Below, in pieces: positions 56,610 to 64,000 of a stretch of DNA of 64,000 nucleotides. How positions within the stretch are numbered: position 1 is the first letter of the stretch; the number at the start of each line of letters is the position of its first letter. This DNA comes from Serratia liquefaciens ATCC 27592 (GTDB lineage Bacteria; Pseudomonadota; Gammaproteobacteria; Enterobacterales; Enterobacteriaceae): positions 806,001 through 870,000 of the forward strand of contig NC_021741.1 of assembly GCF_000422085.1 (NCBI RefSeq), read 5' to 3'. The notes below the pieces were generated by a model. The model saw only the letters and a list, made by a program, of their open reading frames with translations. It searched no databases and was not told the DNA's origin. The position numbers and the translations under genes were made by a program.

Positions 56610-57622
56610 TGGAAGATCCCATCATTGACCTGCTGTGGCGTAATCACGCCGCTGTCAAACACCCAACCGCTGATAAGCTTCGCCGGCGTGACGTCAAATG
56701 CCGGGTTGTAAACCTGCGCATCGGTTGGCGCCCATTGGCATGAGCCAAAACTGCCCGACACACCGGTCACCTCAGCTGCGGCGCGCTGCTCGATAGGGAT
56801 GGCGGCGCCGTTCGGACAGTGGGGGTCGTGCGTTGTATGCGGGGCGGCAACGTAGAAGGGGATGTTGTGGTAATGCGCCAGGACTGCCAGGCTGTAGGTG
56901 CCTATTTTATTGGCAACGTCACCGTTGGCAGCGATGCGATCGGCACCCACCCATACGGCGTCGACCTGGCCCTGCGCCATCAGACTGGCAGCCATGGAGT
57001 CGCAAATCAACCGATAAGGAATACCCAACTCGCCCAGCTCCCAGGCGGTCAAGCGGCCACCCTGCAGCAGCGGCCGGGTTTCATCCACCCACACCTGCTG
57101 CACTTTGCCCTGCTGATGGGCGCGTAGTAGCACGCCAATGGCAGTACCGACGCCAGCGGTCGCCAAGCCACCGGTATTGCAATGGGTCAGCAGGCGACTG
57201 CCGGGTTTGACCAGTTCGGCTCCGTGGTCGGCAATGCGATCGCACAATTTGCGGTCTTCTTCCACTAGCCGCAAGGCTTCTTCCACCATCGCCGCCACCC
57301 AGTGCGGTTGCGCCAGCGCCAGCTTCATGCGGTCCAGATTGTTCATCAGATTGACCGCCGTCGGCCTTGAAGCACGCAGAGTGATCAGTGCCTGCTCAAG
57401 CTGTTCACGCGGCAGCCCACGTTCTGCCAACAGGGCCAACAGCAGGCTGGCGGACAGGCCGATCAGCGGTGCGCCCCGCACCCGCAAGGTATGAATATGA
57501 TCAACCAGTTCCTCTACGCTGTCGCAGGTTCGCCACTGTTTTTCCTGCGGCAAAGCCTGCTGATCGAGGATCCAAAGTCGGTTGTCACGCAGGGTCAAAC
57601 TGGTGGTGTTAAGCGCTTGCAT
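56594..57622 (-). CDS. mtnA: methylthioribose-1-phosphate isomerase
   Basis: A 342-aa isomerase related to eIF2B subunits. Catalytic Cys148 is in [12 protein letters not shown] and Asp228 in VGADRI; the N-terminal RVRGAPLIG is typical. It converts methylthioribose 1-phosphate to the ribulose form. It is divergent from mtnK and shares with it a promoter region that holds a MetJ box array. Confidence 0.95.
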   Translation of the reverse strand: MQALNTTSLTLRDNRLWILDQQALPQEKQWRTCDSVEELVDHIHTLRVRGAPLIGLSASLLLALLAERGLPREQLEQALITLRASRPTAVNLMNNLDRMKLALAQPHWVAAMVEEALRLVEEDRKLCDRIADHGAELVKPGSRLLTHCNTGGLATAGVGTAIGVLLRAHQQGKVQQVWVDETRPLLQGGRLTAWELGELGIPYRLICDSMAASLMAQGQVDAVWVGADRIAANGDVANKIGTYSLAVLAHYHNIPFYVAAPHTTHDPHCPNGAAIPIEQRAAAEVTGVSGSFGSCQWAPTDAQVYNPAFDVTPAKLISGWVFDSGVITPQQVNDGIFQRALG

Positions 57623-57678
57623 CGGCGGTTAATTCCTTGTTGCGTAGTTATTGCATCTGGAAAGCTATTCTGCCAACA

Positions 57679-57718
57679 TGACTTCCAGATGTATAGACGT
57701 CCAAATGCTTTTACGTCT
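57679..57718. promoter_or_regulatory. array of five MetJ boxes between mtnA and mtnK
   Basis: Five abutting 8-mers: tgacttcc, agatgtat, agacgtcc, aaatgctt and ttacgtct. The third matches the consensus agacgtct in 7/8 and the fifth in 6/8. Contiguous 8-bp repeats of this kind are the hallmark of MetJ operators. The array lies 57 bp before mtnA and 48 bp before mtnK, so both should be repressed when S-adenosylmethionine is plentiful. Confidence 0.85.
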
Positions 57719-57766
57719 AAAAAATAATAATCGTTGTGTCAGAGAGACAGGAAAGAGGGGTTGGGA

Positions 57767-58966
57767 ATGTCGCATTATCGTACGTTTACTGCTGCCGATG
57801 CCGTTGAGTATGCTCGCCAATACGGACAGTTAGCCGATCCGCAGGCGCTGGTGAGCGCTGACGAGATTGGTGACGGCAATCTGAACCTGGTGTTCAAGAT
57901 CCGCGATCGCGACGGTGTGAGCAGGGTGATCGTTAAACAGGCGCTGCCGTATGTACGCTGCGTGGGCGAATCCTGGCCACTGACCCTGGATCGGGCACGG
58001 ATCGAAGCGGAAACTCTGTTGATCCACGGCGGTTTTTGCCCAAGACATACGGTAAAAGTGTTGCATCATGATCCAGAGCTGGCGGTGATGGTGCAGGAAG
58101 ATCTTTCCGACCACCATATCTGGCGCAGTGAATTGCTCAAGGGCCACTATTACCCGCTGGCGGCCGGGCAATTGGCGGAATATTTGGCGCAGACCCTGTT
58201 CCATACCTCCGATTTTTATCAGACGGCACAGGCAAAAAAGGCCGAAGTTAGTCGCTTCACCAACCCTGAACTGTGCCAGATCACCGAAGATCTTTTCTTT
58301 ACCGATCCCTATATCGATCATGAGCGTAATCAGTTTGACCCGGTGCTGCTGCCCCAGGTGCTAGAGCTGCGTAGCGATTCCGCGTTGAAACTGGCGGTGG
58401 CTGGACTGAAACATCGCTTTCTGAGCAAGGCGGAAGCGTTGCTGCACGGCGATATCCACAGCGGCTCAATTTTTGTTGCGGAAGGCAAGTTGAAGGCGAT
58501 AGACGCCGAGTTTGGTTTCTATGGGCCGATCGGGTTTGACGTCGGCAGCGCCTTGGGCAATCTGTTGTTGAACTACTGCGGTCTGCCGGGGTTGTTAGGG
58601 CCGCGTGACGCCGCCGCCGGGCGAGAACAACGCCTGCAGGATGTGCGTGAACTCTGGCTGATTTTTGCCGATCGCTTCCTGGCGCTGTGCCACCAATACA
58701 CTCGTGAGCCGGCGCTGGCGGTGCCAGGTTACGCCGAGCAGTTCCTGCAGCAGGTGTGGACGGATGCGGTAGGTTATTGTGGCAGCGAACTGATTCGCCG
58801 CACTATCGGTCTGGCACACGTGGCCGATCTGGACAGTATTAGCGATGCCGAGATGCGTGCAGAATGCCAGCGCCACGCATTGAGCCTTGGCCGAGCGCTG
58901 ATCGTTAATGCGTCGCAGATCGAACATATCGATGCACTGCTGGCGCGCATTCGCCAAAACGGCTAG
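57767..58966 (+). CDS. mtnK: methylthioribose kinase
   Basis: A 399-aa kinase of the choline/aminoglycoside kinase fold. [11 protein letters not shown] is near residue 39, [12 protein letters not shown] near 226 holds the catalytic Asp, and [14 protein letters not shown] follows for metal binding. It phosphorylates 5-methylthioribose, the entry step of the salvage cycle. The start at 57767 has agagggg 8 nt upstream; an in-frame ATG eleven codons before it lacks one. Confidence 0.95.
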   Translation: MSHYRTFTAADAVEYARQYGQLADPQALVSADEIGDGNLNLVFKIRDRDGVSRVIVKQALPYVRCVGESWPLTLDRARIEAETLLIHGGFCPRHTVKVLHHDPELAVMVQEDLSDHHIWRSELLKGHYYPLAAGQLAEYLAQTLFHTSDFYQTAQAKKAEVSRFTNPELCQITEDLFFTDPYIDHERNQFDPVLLPQVLELRSDSALKLAVAGLKHRFLSKAEALLHGDIHSGSIFVAEGKLKAIDAEFGFYGPIGFDVGSALGNLLLNYCGLPGLLGPRDAAAGREQRLQDVRELWLIFADRFLALCHQYTREPALAVPGYAEQFLQQVWTDAVGYCGSELIRRTIGLAHVADLDSISDAEMRAECQRHALSLGRALIVNASQIEHIDALLARIRQNG

Positions 58967-59014
58967 CAGCCTGACGGATACGGCGAGGAAGGGTGCTCAT
59001 GGATCTGTCGTAAC

Positions 59015-59048
59015 AACCAACAGGCGGGGCGAGCCCCGCCGTTGGGTT
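59015..59048. terminator. strong hairpin between mtnK and the hok gene
   Basis: A GC core ggcggggc/gccccgcc with a 2-nt loop is extended outwards by aaccaac/gttgggtt. It lies just after the hok stop codon on the minus strand, with T-rich sequence (tgttggttgtt) beyond it in that direction. It also ends the mtnK side. It may protect the 3' end of the hok mRNA. Confidence 0.65.
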
Positions 59049-59051
59049 GCC

Positions 59052-59204
59052 TTACCGTTCGGGTTCGTAAGCCAAAATGGCTGCAACCTCCGTGTCCCCC
59101 AGTTTGATGCGCAATTCACACAGTGAACCGCGAGTGATCCACATCAGCGCGATAAGCGTTATGCAGATAATCATCAGCCTAAGAACGACCCGTTCCTGCT
59201 GCAT
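59052..59204 (-). CDS. Hok/Gef-family type I toxin
   Basis: A 50-aa membrane toxin, not found by length-limited gene calling. It has a hydrophobic N-terminal helix (VVLRLMIICITLIALMW), then the family hallmark LCELRIKLGDTEVAA and the ending AYEPER. Hok proteins sit in the inner membrane and collapse the membrane potential. The ribosome site aaggaggt lies 7 nt before the ATG. The long leader upstream (59205-59340) resembles hok mRNA leaders and carries an antisense RNA terminator on the other strand. No ATG for an overlapping mok leader peptide was seen, so translational coupling may be lost. Confidence 0.92.
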   Translation of the reverse strand: MQQERVVLRLMIICITLIALMWITRGSLCELRIKLGDTEVAAILAYEPER

Positions 59205-59244
59205 TTTTGACCTCCTTATCCTTGCCTTCCGGCGGGTAAGAGGC

Positions 59245-59312
59245 TAACCTGACGTTGTTGAGACGTTCAGAGTGGCCTCGGGTTGATGTATCGACTCGGG
59301 GCCTTTCTCTTT
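59245..59312 (+). ncRNA. probable Sok-type antisense RNA
   Basis: On the strand opposite the hok leader, stem ggcctcggg/ctcggggcc (59274-59282 and 59295-59303, two G-U pairs) is followed by tttctcttt, a typical small-RNA terminator. The region is antisense to the hok leader, as Sok RNAs are. The 5' end is a guess from the usual 60-70 nt length; I could not fix its promoter with confidence. Confidence 0.6.
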
Positions 59313-59441
59313 CTATCCTCGACTAAACTGAAGCTCCGGACAGAAAGATCCAGAGCACCCACCGGCAGTCTATCCGATAATCCTCAGGGTTAAATTAGCC
59401 GTTCTGGTAACGTTGCGAACGGCTGCGCATTTCTCAGTGGA

Positions 59442-59470
59442 AATAAAAAAGGGGCGATGATTATCGCCCC
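59442..59470 (-). terminator. rho-independent terminator of fadE
   Basis: Read on the minus strand, ggggcgat-aatc-atcgcccc is followed by ttttttattt, 23 nt after the fadE stop. The gene-poor stretch 58967-59492 therefore holds this terminator, the hok/sok locus and a second hairpin at 59015-59048. Confidence 0.93.
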
Positions 59471-59492
59471 TGAGTGCACGTGTTTATTGCCG

Positions 59493-61949
59493 TTACGCGG
59501 CTTCGGTATGCTTCTGACGTTTATCCTGCTTTAGCGGCTTTTCCGGCTTGCTGGCCGCCAGCGCATCCGGCTCGAAATCATCCACGTTGATGGAACGCAG
59601 ACGGCTCTCTTCGGCTTTCACCAGGATCTTCGCTTCATCGGCGCTGATTTTGCCTTCTTCCAGCGCCCGTTGTGCCAAACGATCCAGTCGGGTGAATGGC
59701 AGGTTTTTACCACTCTCCTTACACAGACGCAGGTGAATCGGCTCTGCGGCAATCACGTCCGCCAATGCGGCTTCCAACAGGCCTACCGGGTTATGCTCGC
59801 TCGGCGTCAGATACTGACCGCGCCCCAGACGGCTGCGGGTGGCAGACGGCTGTTGGAGGATCTTGGCCAATTGGTGATCCAGACGGTCAGAAGGTGCAGT
59901 ATGCACGCGGCCGAACGGGAAGATCACGAAGCGCATCGCACCGGCGATAAAGCGGTTCGGGAAGTTGCGCAGCAGATCGTCCAACGCTTGTTCCGCCTGG
60001 TGCAGACTGTCCTGCACGCCCCAGTGGACCAGCGGTAAATCTTCTTTCTGACGGCCTTCGTCTTCAAAACGTTTCAGCGTAGCGGAAGCCAGGTACATTT
60101 GGCTGAGAATATCCCCGAGACGAGCCGAGATACGCTCGCGGCGCTTCAGGCTGCCGCCCAGCACCCCCATAGAAACGTCCGACAGCAGCGCCAGGTTAGC
60201 GCTCAGGCGGTTCAACTGCTGATAATAGCGACGAGTCGCGTCTTTGGTCGGTGTGCCACTGGTGCGGCCGTTGGTCAGGCCCAGCCAGAAGCTGCGCACC
60301 TTGTTGCTGCCTACGTGACCCAGATGGCCGAACAGCGATTTATCGAAGGCGTTCAGGTCGTTATTTTGCGCTGCCGCCATTTCATCCAGTACATAAGGAT
60401 GGCAACGGATAGCGCCCTGACCGAAGATCATCATGGTACGGGTCAGGATATTCGCGCCTTCCACCGTGATGGCGATAGGCGCGCCCTGATAGGCACGGGC
60501 CAGGAAGTTGGATTTGCCCAGCATGATGCCTTTACCGCCGGCAATATCCATTGCATCGATGATTGCCTGCTGGCCTCTGTGGGTACAGTGGTATTTCACG
60601 ATGGCCGACAGCACCGCCGGTTTCTCACCCAGCATCAGGCCGCTGGTGATAAGCGTAGCCGCGGCATCCATCACATAGGTGTTACCGGCGATACGCGCCA
60701 GTGGCTCTTCGATGCCTTCCATTTTGCCGATCGAGATTTTGAACTGACGGCGGATATGGGCGTAAGCGCCAATGCCCAACGCCATGGATTTCACGCTACC
60801 GGTGGAGTTGGAAGGCAAGGTGATGCCACGGCCTACCGACAGACATTCAACCAGCATGCGCCAGCCCTGACCGGCCATTTTTGGCCCGCCAATGATGTAA
60901 TCGATAGGTACGAACACGTCGTTACCGCGGGTAGGGCCGTTTTGGAACGGCACGTTCAGCGGGAAGTGACGGTTACCGATTTCAACGCCCGGAGTGCTGG
61001 TTGGGATCAGCGCACAGGTGATGCCCGGTGATTCGTTATTGCCCAGCAGGTGGTTCGGGTCATAAAGTTTGAACGCCAGGCCCAGCACGGTCGCCACCGG
61101 TGCCAGCGTGATGTAGCGCTTGTTCCAGGTCAGGCGCATGCCCAACACCTGCTCGCCTTGCCACTCACCCATGCAGACGGTACCGACATCCGGAATAGCG
61201 CCGGCATCGGAACCCGCTTCCGGGCTGGTCAGGGCGAAACAAGGGATCTCGTCGCCGCGCGCCAGGCCCGGCAAGTAATGATTTTTCTGCTCGTCAGTCC
61301 CGTAATGCTGCAGCAGTTCGCCCGGACCGAGGGAGTTGGGCACGCCAACGGTGATCGCCAGAATGCCAGAAACGCCAGCCAGTTTTTGCAGCACGCGAGC
61401 CTGAGCATAAGGAGAGAAGTCAAGGCCGCCGTACTCTTTCTTGATGATCATCGCGAAGAAGCGGTGTTCTTTCAGGTACGCCCACAGTTCCGGCGGCAAA
61501 TCGGCCAGTTCGTGGGTGATTTGGAAGTCGTTGGCCATGCGGCAAGCTTCTTCCACCGGGCCGTCAATAAACGCCTGCTCTTCGGCGGTCAGCTGTGGTT
61601 TCGGGTAATTATGCAGCTTGTTCCAGTCCGGCGTCCCGCGGAACAGATCACCTTCCCACCAGGTGGTACCGGCTTCGATCGCTTCCTTTTCGGTGGTGGA
61701 CATAGGCGGCATTACCTTGCGGAACGCACGCAGCGCCGGTGCAGACAGCATCGAACGGCGCAGTGACGTGATGTTCAGCGGCAGCAGGATAATCGCCAGC
61801 GGCAGCAGCATCCAGAAGGTCCAAAGACCGATGGCGCCCATGGCGGCGGTGTATGCCAGCAGGATAAGGCTACTGAGGGTGAGGTTCACTCGGTGATAGA
61901 ACACCACACCAATGAGTGCCAGTAAAACAACAATACTAAGAACCATCAT
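59493..61949 (-). CDS. fadE: acyl-CoA dehydrogenase FadE
   Basis: An 818-aa enzyme (E. coli FadE 814). Two N-terminal membrane segments (about 5-22 and 26-60) precede the acyl-CoA dehydrogenase core. [15 protein letters not shown] and MTW-type flavin regions lie at about 240-275, and a long C-terminal domain ends in a Lys-rich tail. It performs the first oxidation of each beta-oxidation cycle at the inner membrane. The start at 61949 (MMVLSIV) matches E. coli and has ggag 6 nt upstream; a TTG four codons earlier is rejected. A FadR operator lies just upstream. Confidence 0.95.
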   Translation of the reverse strand: MMVLSIVVLLALIGVVFYHRVNLTLSSLILLAYTAAMGAIGLWTFWMLLPLAIILLPLNITSLRRSMLSAPALRAFRKVMPPMSTTEKEAIEAGTTWWEGDLFRGTPDWNKLHNYPKPQLTAEEQAFIDGPVEEACRMANDFQITHELADLPPELWAYLKEHRFFAMIIKKEYGGLDFSPYAQARVLQKLAGVSGILAITVGVPNSLGPGELLQHYGTDEQKNHYLPGLARGDEIPCFALTSPEAGSDAGAIPDVGTVCMGEWQGEQVLGMRLTWNKRYITLAPVATVLGLAFKLYDPNHLLGNNESPGITCALIPTSTPGVEIGNRHFPLNVPFQNGPTRGNDVFVPIDYIIGGPKMAGQGWRMLVECLSVGRGITLPSNSTGSVKSMALGIGAYAHIRRQFKISIGKMEGIEEPLARIAGNTYVMDAAATLITSGLMLGEKPAVLSAIVKYHCTHRGQQAIIDAMDIAGGKGIMLGKSNFLARAYQGAPIAITVEGANILTRTMMIFGQGAIRCHPYVLDEMAAAQNNDLNAFDKSLFGHLGHVGSNKVRSFWLGLTNGRTSGTPTKDATRRYYQQLNRLSANLALLSDVSMGVLGGSLKRRERISARLGDILSQMYLASATLKRFEDEGRQKEDLPLVHWGVQDSLHQAEQALDDLLRNFPNRFIAGAMRFVIFPFGRVHTAPSDRLDHQLAKILQQPSATRSRLGRGQYLTPSEHNPVGLLEAALADVIAAEPIHLRLCKESGKNLPFTRLDRLAQRALEEGKISADEAKILVKAEESRLRSINVDDFEPDALAASKPEKPLKQDKRQKHTEAA

Positions 61950-61967
61950 AAGAAGCTCCAAAGTGGC

Positions 61968-61984
61968 AAGAGGTCTGACCTGTT
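61968..61984. promoter_or_regulatory. FadR operator upstream of fadE
   Basis: aacaggtcagacctctt on the minus strand contains the palindromic FadR core ggtcagacc. It lies 19-35 bp before the fadE start codon, where FadR would block transcription unless long-chain acyl-CoA is present. Confidence 0.82.
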
Positions 61985-62194
61985 GTGTGTATGTAATAGG
62001 TTTTAGTACAAGCCCATATTTTTATCAATGCATTTACAGTTTAATTACAACTTAAGTCACAATCTGACCGCACCAATCATCAAAAACCTCAGCGGCACCT
62101 CAACGAAGGCGCTGTTTGACTCAGAGTGCTTCTCGGTTTTTCCCCGATCCGGTACACTGCGGGGCGGAAGATTGACGATAACAAGAGGTTCCTC

Positions 62195-62776
62195 ATGTAC
62201 CACGACCTTATTCGCAGTGAACTGAACGAAGCGGCCGATACCCTGGCGAAATTTATCAATGACGATGCCAATATCGACGCCATTCAACGCGCGGCAGTGC
62301 TGCTGGCCGATTCCTTCAAAGCCGGTGGGAAAGTCATTTCCTGCGGTAACGGTGGCTCCCACTGTGACGCCATGCACTTTGCCGAAGAGCTGACCGGCCG
62401 CTACCGTGAAAACCGCCCAGGCTATCCGGCGATTGCCATTTCCGACGTCAGCCACCTGTCTTGCGTCAGCAACGACTTCGGCTACGAGTATGTGTTTTCG
62501 CGCTATGTGGAAGCGGTAGGCCGCGAAGGCGACGTACTGCTGGGCATTTCCACCTCAGGCAACTCCGGCAACATCATTAAAGCTATCGAAGCGGCGCGTG
62601 CCAAAGGGATGAAAGTGATCACCCTAACCGGCAAAGACGGCGGCAAAATGGCCGGTTCCGCAGACGTGGAAATCCGCGTACCGCACTTCGGTTACGCCGA
62701 TCGCATCCAGGAAATTCATATCAAAGCGATCCACATCTTGATTCAGCTGATCGAAAAAGAGATGGTTAAGGCTTAA
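62195..62776 (+). CDS. gmhA: D-sedoheptulose 7-phosphate isomerase
   Basis: A 193-aa SIS-domain isomerase (E. coli 192). It shows [18 protein letters not shown] with the catalytic Glu, [11 protein letters not shown] for phosphate binding and the C-terminal [12 protein letters not shown] with the catalytic His. It makes D-glycero-D-manno-heptose 7-phosphate for lipopolysaccharide inner core. The start at 62195 fits E. coli; the upstream 23 codons of the frame are not conserved in type. It is divergent from fadE. Confidence 0.95.
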   Translation: MYHDLIRSELNEAADTLAKFINDDANIDAIQRAAVLLADSFKAGGKVISCGNGGSHCDAMHFAEELTGRYRENRPGYPAIAISDVSHLSCVSNDFGYEYVFSRYVEAVGREGDVLLGISTSGNSGNIIKAIEAARAKGMKVITLTGKDGGKMAGSADVEIRVPHFGYADRIQEIHIKAIHILIQLIEKEMVKA

Positions 62777-62873
62777 CGGCTTTAGGGGGCGCACAGCCCC
62801 CGCTAATATTGTATTGGGGTGCGCCTGGCGCGCTCCAATAGACGGCGTCAGGGTGGTTAAGGAGTGGCAAGCG

Positions 62874-63680
62874 ATGTGTGAACTGCTCGGGATGAGCGCA
62901 AACGTACCGACCGATATTTGCTTTAGCTTTACCGGGCTGGTTCAGCGCGGTGGCCGTACCGGGCCACATAAAGATGGTTGGGGCATTACCTTCTATGAAG
63001 GGAACGGTTGCCGCACGTTTAAAGATCCCCAGCCGAGTTTCGACTCGCCGATCGCCCGTCTGGTGCAAGAATATCCGATTAAGTCCTGTGCGGTGGTTTC
63101 GCATATCCGCCAGGCTAATCGCGGTGAAGTGGCGCTGGAGAATACCCACCCTTTTACCCGTGAGCTGTGGGGCCGTAACTGGACCTACGCGCACAATGGC
63201 CAATTGAAAGGCTATCGCCAGTTGGAAACCGGCAACTTCCGCCCGGTCGGCCAGACTGACAGCGAATATGCTTTCTGCTGGTTGCTGCACCAGCTTTCCC
63301 TGAAATACCCTCGTACCCCGAGCCGTTGGCCGCCGGTATTCCGCTATATCGCGCTGTTGGCGGATCAACTGCGTCAGAAAGGGGTATTCAACATGCTGCT
63401 GTCGGACGGGCGCTTTGTGATGGCGTACTGTTCCACCAATTTGTATTGGATCACGCGTCGTGCGCCATTCGGCAAAGCTACGTTACTCGATCAGGACGTG
63501 GAGATTGATTTCCAGCAGCAGACCACACCCAACGATGTGGTCACGGTGATTGCCACCCAACCGCTGACGGCGAATGAAACCTGGCACAAGATCGCACCAG
63601 GCGAATTCGCGTTATTTCACTTCGGTGAGCGGCTTGGCCTGAGCGAAGGGATTGGTGCTGACAGCGGGAGCCGTGGTTGA
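62874..63680 (+). CDS. yafJ: class II glutamine amidotransferase YafJ
   Basis: A 268-aa protein with the N-terminal nucleophile Cys2 ([10 protein letters not shown]), the GATase II markers SHIRQANRG and [10 protein letters not shown], and TDSEYAF. Acceptor substrate is unknown. The start is chosen because Cys must follow Met and aaggag lies 10 nt before. E. coli YafJ is about 255 aa; here the C terminus is longer ([14 protein letters not shown]) and overlaps the convergent yafK gene by 69 nt. Confidence 0.92.
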   Translation: MCELLGMSANVPTDICFSFTGLVQRGGRTGPHKDGWGITFYEGNGCRTFKDPQPSFDSPIARLVQEYPIKSCAVVSHIRQANRGEVALENTHPFTRELWGRNWTYAHNGQLKGYRQLETGNFRPVGQTDSEYAFCWLLHQLSLKYPRTPSRWPPVFRYIALLADQLRQKGVFNMLLSDGRFVMAYCSTNLYWITRRAPFGKATLLDQDVEIDFQQQTTPNDVVTVIATQPLTANETWHKIAPGEFALFHFGERLGLSEGIGADSGSRG

Positions 63681-64000
63681 CGCATACTGCGTCATCTGGC
63701 TGCTGCTCATCAACGGTTGGCCCAGCACGTACTGACCGTTGGATACCCCCACCATTGGCGGTTGATGGTTTTTGACGAAGTAGTCATAACCCGGCTTCAA
63801 CTGGCGCCAAAAAGCGATGTAGTTAGACGAACTGTGTCGCTTCAGGTTTTGATCGGTCATGCGGAACGGGTAGATACTGATATCAATCCGGCTCTGACCA
63901 TAAGCGAACGCGGCTTCGACGTAACGATAAATCTCATCCATATAGGTGTTGGTCATCGCGTAACACCCAATCGATTTACATTCACCGTGGATCATCAGAT
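63612..64000 (-). CDS. yafK: L,D-transpeptidase-family protein YafK/DpaA, C-terminal part
   Basis: The last 129 codons or so of a YkuD-domain protein whose 5' part lies beyond the window. The catalytic motif [12 protein letters not shown] is complete (His and Cys present). It is followed by [16 protein letters not shown] and a C-terminal tail. E. coli YafK (DpaA) cleaves the covalent link between Braun lipoprotein and peptidoglycan, an L,D-amidase action. The true start cannot be given. Its 3' end lies within the 3' end of yafJ on the other strand. Confidence 0.9.
   Translation of the reverse strand, partial: LMIHGECKSIGCYAMTNTYMDEIYRYVEAAFAYGQSRIDISIYPFRMTDQNLKRHSSSNYIAFWRQLKPGYDYFVKNHQPPMVGVSNGQYVLGQPLMSSSQMTQYASTTAPAVSTNPFAQAKPLTEVK

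Noticed and set aside
60099..61031. A 310-codon open frame opposite fadE (also 36333-37121 opposite iucA and 18489-19175 opposite the MFS gene)
   Set aside because: Each is antisense to a well-supported gene and shows no domain or ribosome site.

Overview
The window is chromosomal DNA of an enterobacterium, most likely Serratia (S. liquefaciens / proteamaculans / plymuthica group). This rests on gene order and protein likeness recalled from memory, not on a search. The backbone follows the E. coli rrnH region: 23S-5S-tRNA-Asp, dkgB, yafC, yafD, mltD, gloB, yafS, rnhA, dnaQ, second tRNA-Asp, then yafV, fadE, gmhA, yafJ, yafK. Large accessory blocks sit between these landmarks.

Layout. 1-1968: 3' half of 23S rRNA, 5S rRNA and tRNA-Asp with its terminator. 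2111-2500: an unrecognised lipoprotein. 2785-16325: an aryl polyene (APE) cluster of 16 tightly overlapping genes, apeC to apeR, for making, moving and anchoring a polyene lipid in the outer membrane. 16467-25072: backbone housekeeping genes up to the second tRNA-Asp. 25119-29193: allantoin permease, GntR regulator, allantoin racemase and allantoinase (hpx type). 29254-39537: a complete aerobactin system (iutA, iucDCBA, a ShiF-like exporter, a siderophore-interacting reductase) behind paired Fur boxes. 39547-40106: a toxin-antitoxin pair. 40196-52617: the second purine block, hpxZYXW, the RpiR regulator hpxU, and a nine-gene operon (amino-acid-type ABC transporter, hpxJ, hpxK, hpxQ, hpxT, hpxP). 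52657-58966: omega-amidase, methionine/glutamine transaminase and the methionine salvage genes mtnBCD, mtnA and mtnK. 59052-59312: a hok/sok-type locus too short for ordinary gene finding. 59493-64000: fadE, gmhA, yafJ and a partial yafK.

How the parts work together. The purine genes take 5-hydroxyisourate to allantoin (hpxT, hpxQ), racemise and open allantoin (hpxA, hpxB), cleave allantoate (hpxK), transaminate ureidoglycine to oxalurate (hpxJ) and hydrolyse oxamate (hpxW). Xanthine dehydrogenase and urate hydroxylase are not in the window. The long operon has a sigma-54 promoter and two NtrC-like sites, so it is probably a nitrogen-scavenging system. The methionine salvage genes carry tandem MetJ boxes at both divergent promoters. 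They sit beside the transaminase/omega-amidase pair that can finish the salvage by transaminating the keto acid with glutamine.

The least expected items are the hok/sok locus, the sigma-54/NtrC control region, the interruption of the purine genes by the aerobactin block, and the hpxXYZ module, whose substrate is unsettled. No CRISPR array, insertion sequence or prophage was seen.
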